The notes below the pieces were generated by a model. It ran no database searches. It was not told the origin of the DNA and was given only the letters and a program-made list of their open reading frames with translations. From positions 8,092,001 through 8,156,000 of the forward strand of contig CP114484.1 of NCBI GenBank assembly GCA_027186245.1: a DNA stretch of 64,000 bases. Direction: 5' to 3'. The DNA is from Coriaria nepalensis. Its lineage: Eukaryota > Streptophyta > Magnoliopsida > Cucurbitales > Coriariaceae. The position numbers and the translations under genes are program-made. This document shows, piece by piece, positions 45,431-56,480 of this stretch (position 1 is the first letter of the stretch; the number at the start of each line of letters is the position of its first letter).

Positions 45431-47360
45431 AGATTCAGTTAACCAACTTTAAAAAGAACGAAAAAATAAAAAAGATAAAAGGCTTTGAACCTAAAGAAAG
45501 AAGTAGGCCCGGTCGGATCAAACACCGGATCCTATCGGCCCAATCCTTTGCTCCGCCCAATAAATGTACCCTACTCGAGCTTTCATAATAGAGTTTTAAG
45601 TATTAGAATTTTTGTGTATGCATAAATTTTTTTTTGCCAAAGTATATACTGATAATTACAACAAGTAGATTCGATTAATTAAAACTTAATTATTTAAATA
45701 ATTAAATATTACTTTTCAAATGATGAAATATTTAAATAATTAAATATTATAAACTTTTCAAATGATGAAATATTCCAATGATCAAATATTATAAATTCAT
45801 GAATGATTAAGGAACGAATGATATTTAATAGTTTATACGGAGTTATGAGGATAGATTCGAGCTTTTGAGGTAATATTGTTGAAGTGTGTGTACTTTCTAA
45901 TAGGTATAAAGATCCAGAATGACCAGCCTTCAGAGAATCTAAGTTTTGGTTATGGGGAGCTGAAGTTAGTGAAAACAACACATGCTCTATCGAGCTCGCA
46001 TAGGAACGATTAAGATGAGCTCTGATTAAGTTTGGATTGGCTTGTCGATCAAAATATGAGTTAGTTTTATTTTTTTTTTTTTTGCTATTAAAAAATAATT
46101 AATTAATGATAAAAATTACTAATAATAGCAAAATTAGTAAAATTAGCTGAGATTTATTTTTTCTATGATTGATTTTAGAAGCATATTTAATAATTTATAT
46201 ATATTTGTATATATATAATTATATAGAGTAACTTTACATATATATATAAATAACAATTATATAAATAGTTTAATAAGAATTATCGAGATATTTTTATATA
46301 ATTATGTAACACATCAAAACTTATCACAACTATAAATGTCATATTTATTTATTACATCACCCATTTATTGTGATCATACACTATGAGCATATAAATGTTT
46401 TTCAAAATAATAAGGCATAAATAAACATTATATATTAATTAAAAAATAAAAATGAAATATACTGATCCATCATCATATAAACAAAAAATAGTTGACAATC
46501 AAACATAACATTAACCTATAATTAAAAATAAAAAATTGAAAGTAGAATGTGAGATCCAAGTTTAGGTATCGACTTGCTTGTAACTTATTGCTTGTAACTT
46601 AGTGAAAATATGAAGAGTTATATTTGTAATTTATTTATAATCTCTATAAACTTTAAGAGATCCACTTGTACGATTAAAAAATTTAAAGAGATTTATTTGT
46701 AATTTTCTTTTCTTTTCATATATAAATTAAAGGGTATAAATGTCTTTTCATTCTTAAAAAATAGTTGATTGTGAAATTTAATATTGATTTTTGATGAATG
46801 GACTTGTTTCGTAATTGGGCTTAAAATTAATTTAATATTTTGTGTTTTTAAAAACAAGATATATAATATGGTTGGGTTAGTTATGTGATTAGTTTTGATT
46901 ATGAGTTATAGTGCATCCTTATATTTTATTAGACGTGGTTGACGGTAAAATATTCTCAAGTTGAGTGATGACCCACAATGGAAAGGCTCACTCGACACAT
47001 ATATATTAGTTATGTTCTCTATCAACTGGTAATTTTAACGTCTTCTCCCATTAAGAGGTATTTAAAATTTTGCGAAGATAGAGAGAAAGCATAGCTTCTG
47101 TTGTTCACGTGAACATTGTTACATATCAAGAATACTGCTGCTTAAGGATGATTGTTAGATACGCAATCGATGACGAGTTCATGTGTGATATATTTATATA
47201 TTTTTCAATATGTATTTTGAATTTAATGCAATTTATAATTTATTAGCTATATTATTAATTCCTAACATCGCATTCTGGTGCAACAATAAATGTAAGATTT
47301 TCTATTGAAACTAGAATCCCATCATTTGCCACTTCTAGTAATTTTGAAGTATACATTACT
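45431..47360. other. AT-rich intergenic DNA between duplication copies
   Basis: No coding frame is supported. There are short direct repeats of AATGATGAAATATT(T/C) near 45719-45780. The region 46.1-46.8 kb is AT-rich low complexity. No LTR ends were defined. Confidence 0.45.
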
Positions 47361-48130
47361 TGAGACAAATTCTTCCCAAATATCTCCAAAATTGATTCAG
47401 AAATGTTTGCTAAGAAGTGTCCTAACATGGCAATTATGTTGACAGAACCGTGTCTGCCTTTTCCGGTTCGAATAATGTTTGTCCACTATATGTTCTTTTA
47501 GTCATCGGTATTTAATTGGGTAATTGTTTCTTTACAGCATACAGTTCCTGCTGTAAATTTGATACTAAGTTATTTTATGAATGAATTTTCTTATATAGTA
47601 TTATTTTTAGAAGAAATTTTGTAGTGGAACATCTCAGGTATATAGGTGAGATAGATTTATTCATCGGGCACACGATATATTTAAGAAATTATTTATTTTT
47701 AGAATGGCACATGAGTTGTTTTAAGTTGTTTACAATAAAAACTCTTAATTAAGGTATCTTAATTGTCATTACTTGCAAGAAATGACTAATCCGTTTTCTA
47801 TATCTAACCCAAGTTAATATAGTCGGAATCCTCTCTAAGCTTTCTTATAAACAAGAAAGCAAAGCCAAAATCAATTAATTGTGATGCGATCAAAAGTTAT
47901 GTTTGGGTCTTGTAATTTGTTCGTCTCATAATCAATTTTGTTCCTTACAATAAATTCGTCTTTTGATCCGATTCATGTAAAGCTTTGATTGGGTGACGAA
48001 ACAATATGAAGTGGTTCATACTCCTTTAATTCCTACACTATACCTGTCAAAATTCGTGTTTGCTTCTGCAATAGATTCTCACTACGATTGTACATTAGGG
48101 CGAGCAAATCAGCCCGACCCCAATTGTACA
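47361..48130 (+). pseudogene. Segmental duplication, copy 2: 3' fragment of the SDS22-like gene and its flank
   Basis: Begins TGAGACAAATTCTTCCCAAAT, matching the last exon of the SDS22-like gene but with one extra A that shifts the frame, then ATTGATTCAGAAATGTTTGC. The parent stop TTTGCTTAG is replaced by TTTGCTAAG. Only about the last 20 codons are present, so it is a non-functional gene tail. Flank similarity continues to about 48130 (see 44945-45430). It lacks the 2.5-kb insertion of copy 1. Confidence 0.75.
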
Positions 48131-48624
48131 TTGGTAATATCTTAAATTTGAGAGAAGATTATTGACTTTGGTCAAGTTATTTTCTTTCTTTTCTGCACTT
48201 GAACTTCTTGCCTCTGTTTTTTCTATTTTTCTTTGCTTCCCTCATTTACTTTGTTAGCAAAGTTCTTATATAATATCAAAACATAAGTTGTAAGGATCCA
48301 AAGTTTCTAGAAACACCCTTCGGTCTGTCTTCTAGAACAAACCATAGGCATAATCAGTTTACACTTCATGGCAAGTGGGAAGCTCAACATTACTAGACTT
48401 CCTATGTTTGACGGAGAGAAATTATCAGTTTTAGTCAGCCAAACCCATCTAAATGTTGATGGTTTATGGGATACACTGGACAACGGTACGAGGAACCTGA
48501 TGAAAAAAGAGGACTTCACAGTCCAACAACTTACAGAACAAATGATAGCTAAGCAAAATAATTTCAAAGCCTTATCCATTTTGCATTCAATCATAAGGGA
48601 TAAGATTTTCTCTACCATTATTGA

Positions 48625-49781
48625 TGTTGTAAAAAAATTAGTATATCAACATGCTATGTTTATATTTGATTTTGCGGGAGGCCCACTTCGTATAAACGAA
48701 AGATCAAAGTTGATTTGAATTCTCCTCCGTGAGAGCTTCAAATCGGTATATAGTACGCTCAAAATAATTAATGAGTAAATGAGAAATTGAATCTCAAAGT
48801 GCAACCATTGGGAATAGTTTGAAGGAGAAAAAATAAAGGAAAAAGTGTCTCACATTGGAAAGGAGAACAAGTAGGAGAGTATTTATATAGAATTGCACAT
48901 TTGTTAATGGGTAATAAAATATAAGCTATAATGCTCTCTTTTGCGCTCGCCTACAGGAGGTTCAATTCCGGACCGGATCGGGCTTGGCTCGTGTGCGCCC
49001 GCACGCGAGCACATCGAATGTTGGGAAAACGACCTAGTTTGCCTTGGCCCACTTTTGTTTTCTTCCTGAATTTTTTTTTCTCTTTATCTTCTTCTACAAA
49101 AATATATAAAGATGAAATGTTGTAATTTAATCAACCAAATTAAATTTCAGATTAATTCTTATTAATCACCTTTCCTCTCATGAGCCTATAAATTAGCAAC
49201 TTCTTTCTATTTGGAAACACACCAATAAAAACTGAAAGCTTCACTTTTCATTCCTCCATTTAGAGTTCTACGTTTCAAGTATGGTAGAGTTCGAGCCACT
49301 GTTTGAGTTCACCGGGAATAGTTCGATGGTGTGTCGCATCTATTCTATTATATCATAGGAGACAGATACCGTTCAACCTTCTACACCGTCATGAGGGGGC
49401 AAATCCATTTTAAGAAAATTGTTGCATAACAGGTCTCGGTTTGATTCTCTATTTCTATTCTATTATGTTCTTATAGATTCTGCTCTGTTTTGTTTTTCTA
49501 TTTTGTTCTAATTTTACAGATTATATTTTATTCTGGTTTTCTATTATGTTCTACTTTTTTTTTACAGATTCTGTTAATATTCTATTTTTCTTGTTTTGTT
49601 CCAATTTTACAGATTCAATTTTATTTTACTATCTTGTTTTATTTTACAAACCCTATTATGTTTTACTATTCTATTTTATTTTCAGATTCTATTTGTTTAC
49701 AACATCACTTGTTTCTTGTTTATTGTTCATATTTATTGTTTACTATTTTATGTTTATTATATATATACATAAATTCCTACA
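48625..49781 (+). mobile_element. Solo LTR A (1,157 bp) in Copia gag, TSD ATTGA
   Basis: Begins TGTTGTAAAAAAATTAGTAT and ends ATTCCTACA, with ATTGA at 48620-48624 and 49782-49786. It interrupts the gag between IID and TK. Its first ~600 bp is clearly related to 52049-52670 (shared GAATCTCAAAGTGCAACCATT, TATATAGAATTG, ATGAGCCTATAAATT). The 3' third is T-rich, with TTTTACAGATTC-type motifs repeated several times; the open frames there are low complexity. No internal region remains, so it arose by LTR-LTR recombination or is a single-LTR remnant. Confidence 0.85.
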
Positions 49782-49844
49782 ATTGATACCAAAATAACCA
49801 AAGATGCCTAAGATGCTTTAAAGATAGAATTTCAAGGCACAAAG

Positions 49845-51068
49845 TGTTGGAAAAGGTGGTTCGAAACCATGCAGCGGAAGCGAACAATCAGTCTCAGTGT
49901 ATAACAAAAACAAATTTTAAAAAACTTTTATTATATTTAATATATTCAATTCAAAATCAATTATATTATTATTTAATTAAATAATTTCTAATTTTTCCAT
50001 TTAAATACATCTTTTAATTAATTAATATTAATTATCTCATAATTATGAATTTGCCCCAAAAAACTGTTTTCTTGCAAATAAGTCTTTTTTCAACCTTTGT
50101 CATTCTTACCCAATACAATGTTTTATAGAGACGACTTGGGGACCATGGACCTATAATTCCAAGCTCCAATAAATTAGATTATTAATCAAATTCTTTGATC
50201 TAATAAATCTTAATTTATTAATCTCTATATTATTTCACTAAAAATATGGGATTGCACTCTTGCAATTGTAGAACCTATTTACTAAGCAATCTCTAGTAGT
50301 CCATTGATATAATCATTTCATGCATTTAATCCTCCAAAACTTGATTCATAATTAGAACTGATCAAAATTACCATTTTACCTCTCTAATTATTTCTTTATC
50401 CTTAAGTATAATTAATTCATTAGTGAACATTCAGTTTATAACTTGATTATAAATTTGAGCTTAAAACAATTCAATTTTAAAATTAACCTTTAAGGGAACT
50501 AATATACAATTTTCTAGGAAGAATGTTTGGATTCCATATCTGTAAATCATATTCCCAACCACTTATCCCAATGAATCTCCAAAACAAACCATGACGAGTG
50601 AATCAAAAGATCCAGTTGACATAAACATGAGTTCATGACCACTCAGGATTCAGATTGATCTAAATATGATCATCTATTGATATGAATCTAATTCTTTATG
50701 GTAAACGGTATTTCAATACAGAATTAATTCATATCGAGTCATGTCCTATATAATTCAATTATATAAAGTGCTTTCATTAAAAGGTCTATCTACATCTGTG
50801 ATCCGAATCTAGATCATATATATTCATAATATCAGAAGACCGTACTAACAACTACTAAATTAAAGATTTCATATTTTAATATGTTGCGGATAATTTAATT
50901 TATTATCTATAATCTTAATCCTCTTGTACTAATACAAGATTATAGTCATATTTATTCATATTATTCGATAATAATATATTCACAATAATTATATATAGAA
51001 AAGTGTCACTTTTATCAATTTTTTTAAAACAATATTCATTATATGCTTTTAGAGCATCATGCCTAACA
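49845..51068 (-). mobile_element. Solo LTR B (1,224 bp) in Copia gag, TSD CAAAG
   Basis: Begins TGTTGGAAAAGGTGG and ends CATGCCTAACA, with CAAAG at 49840-49844 and 51069-51073. It splits EFQGTK from RVRTIRF in the gag. It is AT-rich and non-coding. The start text with CCATGCAGCGGAAGCGAACAATC is a form seen at the 3' ends of many plant LTRs in reverse, so I mark the - strand tentatively. Confidence 0.85.
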
Positions 51069-51640
51069 CAAAGAGGGTGAGAACCATTAGATTTCTCAAT
51101 CTCAAAAGAGAGTTTGAAACACTCAAAATGAAGGAGAGTGAGAACATTAAGGATTACGCCAGAAGGTTGATGAAAGTAACAAACCTGATGACATTGTTGG
51201 GAAATATGTTATTTTTAAGATGTTAATTGATAAAGTGTTGGTTAGCTTGCCAACAAAATTTGATTCTAAGATCGATGCCATAAAAGAGAGCAAAGATTTT
51301 AAGACTTTGACTTTGACATAACTCACTAGCTAACTCCAAAAAATGAGGAGATATCTCAAAGTACAATGAACAGATCATAGAATAAGCCTTTCTGGCTAAA
51401 AGTAAGGGAAAGACCTTGAAGAAAACTTAAGCTTGTAGCTTAGGAGAAGCATCCAATTGAAAAAGAAAGACATTTCCACCTTGATCCTTGCTCTATATGT
51501 AACAAGAAAAAATCATTCTGAAAAAATTGTTACTGGAAAAGAAGCCTCAATGCAATTCTTATAATTTTTTTGAAGATCTCGAAAAAGATTGCAGAAAGAA
51601 GAATGGTGATAAAAACTCATACTCAATGTAATTATTACAT

Positions 51641-52048
51641 ACATGTATTCTGTTTAGGTTATTACGTGTAGGATTTTCTTATTACATAGGTTACAACATT
51701 TTGCCACATCAAACATTCGTTAGGTTTTAACGGAATTTGTAACACTAGGCGTTTTTAGCCTCGAAATAAAACTATAGGGAATTTTTGTAACACTCTTAAA
51801 ATGCAGAGAGTTTTCAACCCCTAGATAAAACTGTAAGAGATTTTATACATTTAGTAGTTAATTATTTTTAATGATAAATTTAGGGAGTTGATTATACTTT
51901 TTCTTTTTAAATCTCTTCAAAACAATTTTATTTTTCAAAATTTAATACCAACTTATACAACAAACCTTGGCAGATTTTTAAAAACATAAAACAATCGATG
52001 TTATATTATATTACTATATTCAAACATGGGTTCGGGGGACTAATTTAC
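51641..52048. other. Non-coding spacer downstream of the gag remnant
   Basis: AT-rich. The strings GGTTATTACGTGTAGG and GGTTACAACATTTTGCC are unremarkable. It contains no recognisable polyprotein continuation. Confidence 0.4.
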
Positions 52049-52675
52049 TGTTGGGAAATTAGTATTTCAACATGTTATGTTTATACTCGATTTTAAGTGG
52101 GGCCCACTCGTGTAAACGAAAAGTCAAAATTGATTCGGGTTCTCCTCTGTGAGAGTTGTGAATCATTATATGATATGCTCAAAATGATTATTGGGTGAAT
52201 GAAAAATTGAATCTCAAAGTGCAACCATTGGAATGGTTTGAAGTGAAAAAAATAAAGGTGAAAAGTTTGTCTCACATTGAAAAGGGGGGAACAAGTGAGA
52301 GAGTGTTTATATAGAATTGTATATTTATTAATGAGTAATAAAAATATAAGCTAGAATGCTCTCTCATGCAAGTGCCTGAAAGGGGAGTCCAAAATCCAGA
52401 CTCGATAGGGTTTGCCTCATTTGCGCCCGCACTTGGGCGTGCCGAAATATTGGCCCGAAAATGACCAGATTTGCCTTAGCCCACCTTTAGTTTTCTTCTG
52501 CTGAATTAATTTTTTTTATTCTGAAAAAAATGTATGAAGATGAAAGGGTATAATTTAATTTTCGGTTTTATCAGATTTAAATCTGTATTAAACTTAAATT
52601 AAATTCATATTAAATTCTAGACTAAATTCTCATTAATCTTCTCTGCCCTCATGAGCCTATAAATTGATAGCCTTT
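52049..52675 (+). mobile_element. Truncated LTR related to solo LTR A
   Basis: Begins TGTTGGGAAATTAGTATTTC at 52049 and runs parallel to 48625-49190 with about four of five bases shared. It stops at ATGAGCCTATAAATTGATAG, where the next LTR (52676) begins, so the 3' part was displaced or deleted by that insertion. Confidence 0.75.
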
Positions 52676-54360
52676 TGTCATGGACTATATTACTTGATAT
52701 AAATGTGGAAGAGGCTTCATGGAAGAGTCTACAGATTTCAAGGCCTCTCTAGGATTTCCTACTCACTTGTAGAATTCTCTAGAATATTATACATTCTTCT
52801 AGTCTCTTGTATAATAGTAGATATTTGTATGAAATTCTCTAAAATTTAGATTGTAGTCATTAGATCGAATTGATCTTGACCATCCTTTTCAAGGTGGGAG
52901 TTTATATAAGGAGGAGTCCTCATTTGTAAATCATCCTAGAATACTAGCATTAAAGTTATACAAATAGTTCTTCATTCTCGCTAGCTTGAGTATTCTCTTT
53001 AGTCTTCAAGGAAACCTTTTGGCAAGGATTAGTTAGTCTGACTTGGTTACTCAAGGAGTGTCAAGTTCCGTATAAAGCGTCTAAGTTCGTGGTGAAACTT
53101 TACGCACGTGATAATTGGTATCAGAGTCAAGGTCGTACGTGAGAGTGCGAAGTGGTTCGAGTTCTTTCCAAAGCTTTGTGTGGGTGAAGATCTTGCGGAA
53201 GAAATGGCTAGCGGCGATTCTAAAATTGTGAGTCAAGAGAATGTTAAGGGTGGAGGAAAGTAGAAGCAGCGAGAGTTATCTCACATCATTGGAGACCCAT
53301 GTTCTCAAGTTGGAAAATACCTTGGTTAAGCAAGGTAATGTGATTGAGAATACGGTAAAACAAGTAGTGGATTTCGCAATGGCTAACCAAGGAGGTGAAT
53401 TTCAAGAGGAATTCTAGGAATCATTGGATAGGATTGTCGCCACAATCCAAGAGGAGATAAGGGCTCTTCAAGCTAACATGGAGACTTCTCTAGCAAAAGT
53501 GTATGAGAGAATGCACACCATCGCGACAGATGTGTCACTCTATATACAAGGTGTCTAGGGATATAGTCGACCCTCCTCTCACATAAAAGAAGATCATGCC
53601 TCGACCCAAGACCTATACAGGAGCTAGGAAGGGGAAGGAAGTAGAGAACTTTCTATGAAGCTTGGAACTCTATATCACGAAAATGAGGATCGTGAATGAT
53701 GCAGAGAAGATAGACACAGTGTCTCTCTATCTTACTGACACCACGGCACTATGGTGGCGAAGATTGAGCTGTGACATTAAAAGAGGGCTCTTCAAGATAA
53801 AAAGGTGGAACCAGTTCAAAAAAGTTTTCAGGGCATAATTTTGCCGAAGGAATCTCAAAGATGAAGAACAAGGCAAACTGCGTCACCTTACTCATAAGTC
53901 AAGTATTTTTTACTATGTGAAGGATTTTTCAAAAATAGTGTTGGAGATCCCGAACTTTCCAGAAAATGAAGCCAAATTTGCCTTCATAGAAGTGTACAAC
54001 ATTGGGCTAGGCAAGAGTTGAAGAGCAGGAATATTGAAATTAGAAAAGTCGCAATCGAGGAGGCAGAAAGCTTAACTGAGTATAGACGGGCGGATAAGGC
54101 CAAAACTAGTCATGGGGGTGACAAGGGCAAAGGTGGGGGAGCCACCAAGAATAGCTTCAACAATCGCAATAAGAGAATGGGAAAGACCTTTGTAGGGAAG
54201 GGTAAAGGCAAGGGTATGGGGGACATAAAGGTAAAGTTATATATTAAAGATCGAGCAAATGAAGGAGGTCAGCCAAGTGAGATTATACATATAGGACACA
54301 ACCTCTGGAAAGGCAAGAAGCTTGAAAAAACAAATCCACACCTCTTGGATGAACTTATAT
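52676..54360 (+). mobile_element. Ty3/gypsy element 5' part: LTR, primer-binding site, gag
   Basis: The probable LTR runs 52676-53106 (TGTCATGGACTATATT to TTTACGCA, 431 bp). A few bases later ATTGGTATCAGAG at 53113-53125 is the usual initiator-tRNA-type primer-binding site. A gag remnant follows to about 54360. The pol region and 3' LTR are absent from the following DNA, so the element is 3'-truncated. Confidence 0.75.
53204..54360 (+). pseudogene. Ty3/gypsy gag pseudogene
   Basis: From ATG at 53204 (MASGDSKIVSQENVKGGGK, then stop). The core retrotransposon gag domain is recognisable near 53605-53990: ENFL-x-SLELYITKMRI, DAEKIDTVSLYLTDTTALWW and FKKVFRA-x-FCRRNLKDEEQ, with stops in place of the expected W and Q. 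The last open piece (54018-54362) is Lys/Gly-rich (KGKGGGATKN; GKGKGKGMGD), as is usual for the basic tail. No intact zinc knuckle was seen. Confidence 0.8.
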
Positions 54361-54479
54361 AAGTATATATTTTGAAATATATTATTCTCGCTCAAAGGTT
54401 TTGGGATTCATTTCCCGATGATAAGGATTTCACTTATAGTTATATAAAAGAATTTCAAAATTTTATGCTACTTCCGTAA

Positions 54480-54960
54480 AAAGGATTTTAAAGTAAAGAA
54501 AGAAAATTAACGCCCCCTACTAGTTGTGTGTGTTCCCTTTGAGGTATTCGATGAAAACACCAGCCGGTAGGGCGGGCCGCTCCAATTTATGTCTATGAAG
54601 AAAGGGACAACTCCTTTGTCTGATCCCACAATCAGCTCTTTAACCCTCTTTTCTAACTCAACCCCTTTGGCTTTGGCTCTTTCTAGCTCTTCTTTCAGCC
54701 TTTCTTCAAGGGTGAACTATGCCAGATCATTCTCGTCTAAGCTAACTCCTTCTTCCCTCTACTTATTAGAGTTCAACCCCAGTGGTGATCCTTCTAGGCC
54801 TACCACCTCGAAATTTGGGGCACGGGTCATCCTGAACTCCGCTCACACCTGGTTCAGGAAATCTCTGAGGTGGGTTTGGATGGCCTTTTCCAGAATGCTT
54901 ATTATTTGAGCCACTTTCTAGTTGTCACCTTCTTCCTTCTGTCAGTTTAGCACCGCCAGG
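54480..54960 (-). pseudogene. Broken - strand coding fragment with coiled-coil segment, unidentified
   Basis: The - strand reads VAQIISILEKAIQTHLRDFL ... (stop) ... LEERLKEELERAKAKGVELE followed by KRVKELIVGSDKGVVPFFID and WSGPPYRLVFSSN, interrupted by at least three stops. The middle is strongly heptad-like. It looks like part of a transposon-encoded protein that lies in opposite orientation to the gypsy gag. I do not recognise the family. Confidence 0.3.
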
Positions 54961-55440
54961 AGGACCCATTCAATCATCTGCCAACAATAAAGGTATGCAT
55001 TATCTCTATTAGGACAGTTGGCGTAAGAATTACTCAGTGTTGACCAGGCAAGGCTTTTGTCGTTTTCCCACAAACAGCTCCAAACTATTGATGCATAGCT
55101 CTTCAACAATAAGTCCATTGGTCTATTACCTGTAAAACAAACAAAATACCACTGTGATTATATCCGGTGATACCACTTTGACAAGCAAATAAGAAAGTGG
55201 AAAGTAAAGTCTTATGAGAATCTTTTGTTGATATGAGAAAATGTGTACATTTTTTTGAGCTCATGGACTCCATTTACACTGTTCACATCAACTATCTCAT
55301 TAATTACAATTGCCAACCATTCATTACACTCTTAAATATATGCTAATCTTCTGTTAAGGATATTTGAAAATAATTGTTATTAATCTATATAATGCCTGAA
55401 TAGATTTTATTGTCCAACTTTAATTCTCATATAGGTTCTT
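54961..55440. other. Spacer, no gene seen
   Basis: Non-coding, mixed composition, with no motif beyond short AT tracts. Confidence 0.4.
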
Positions 55441-56480
55441 AGCACCGTGACGTCTTTCTTTGCACTAAAGGGTCAAAAGGTCGAAGAACATCTCAGACCG
55501 ACATCTCACATAATTCGAGTCCCTTTAAAGGGTCGAAGGCCTTGAGGTCCTGAGATGCATAGATCAACGTTTCACATGCCAATCTGTGTTCAATGGGTCG
55601 AAGGGTTGAAATGTCGAAGGACATCTCATATAAGTCGAGTCCTTTCAAAGGGTCAATGGTCTCGAGACTCTGAGATGCATAGACCAACTTCTCATCTGTC
55701 GGTCAGTGGTCCAAGCATCGAAGGGCATCACCTATAAATTAGAGTTGATGGGTCGAAGGCTCAAAGGCCTCAAGGCCCTGAGATGTGTTAGTGGTCGAAG
55801 GATCGAAAGGTTGAAAGGGTCGAAGGGTTGAAAGATCGAAGGGTCGAAGAGTAAGAGGGTCGAAAGGTCGAAGGGTCAAAGGACATATCAGACCGACGTC
55901 TCACATAATTTGAGTCCCTTCGAAGGGTCAAGGGCCTCAAGGCCCTAAGATGCGTCTACGGTCGAAGAGTCAAAGATCTAAAATTTGAAGGGTCGAAGGA
56001 CATCTTAGACCGACGTCTCACATAATTCGAGTCCCTTTGAAGGTTCGAAGGACATCTCAGGCTAACCCCTCACATAATTTGAGTTCCTTTGAAGAGTCAG
56101 AAGGTCGAAGGGCATCTCAGACCGATGTCTCACACAATTGGAGTCCCTGTGAAGAGTCGAAAGGCATCTTAAAAGGGTCAATAGTTCGAAGGATATCTTA
56201 AAGTTACATGCGAGATACACAGAACGAGATCACATGTCTACATGTCGGTCTGCATCTCTCACATTATTGGAGTTCCTTCAAAGAGTCGAAGGGCATTTTA
56301 AAAAGGTCAAAGGTTCAAAGGATATCTTAGAGTTACATGCGAGATGTACAGACTGACATCTCACATGTCGGACTGAGATGCTTACTCACATTCTCACATA
56401 TCAGTTTAAGATGTAGACCAACATGTAGATATGTGATCTCAGTCTAGAATTATTGGTCCAGACCGATATGTGATCTCTGA
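55441..56480. repeat. TCGAAGG-type minisatellite / complex tandem repeat
   Basis: Dense recurrences of GGGTCGAAGG and GGTCGAAGGACATCTCAGACC, and of a longer unit of the form CTCACATAATTCGAGTCCCTTTGAAGGGTCGAAGG, spaced irregularly (roughly 60-150 bp). The core 55790-55880 is almost pure GGTCGAAGG/GGTCGAAAGG. Towards 56.2-56.4 kb it changes to GAGATGTACAGACTGACATCTC-type units. Open frames here are by-products of the repeat. Confidence 0.8.

Larger units (their letters stand above)
48368..51640 (+). pseudogene. Copia-type gag (UBN2) pseudogene split by two solo LTRs
   Basis: Three gag parts lie in order: 48368-48624 (MASGKLNITRLPMFDGEK ... LSILHSIIRDKIFSTIID), 49787-49844 (TKITKDA-stop-DALKIEFQGTK) and 51074-51640 (RVRTIRFLNLKREFETLKM, KESENIKDYARRLM, LTNKVLVSLPTKFDSK-type text). 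Near 51490-51530 CSICNKKK...KNC is a zinc knuckle (CxxCx4Hx4C) put out of frame by one extra A in an A-run. Copia gag packages the element's RNA. Protease, integrase and RT were not found downstream. In-frame stops show it was dead or became so. Confidence 0.85.

Noticed and set aside
49490..49797. Two overlapping Phe/Leu/Tyr-rich open frames looking like membrane proteins
   Set aside because: Low-complexity TTTTAT/TTCTAT DNA within solo LTR A; hydrophobicity is a by-product of T-richness.
53113..53125. TGGTATCAGAG as part of a tRNA gene
   Set aside because: It is the short primer-binding site after an LTR; no cloverleaf surrounds it.
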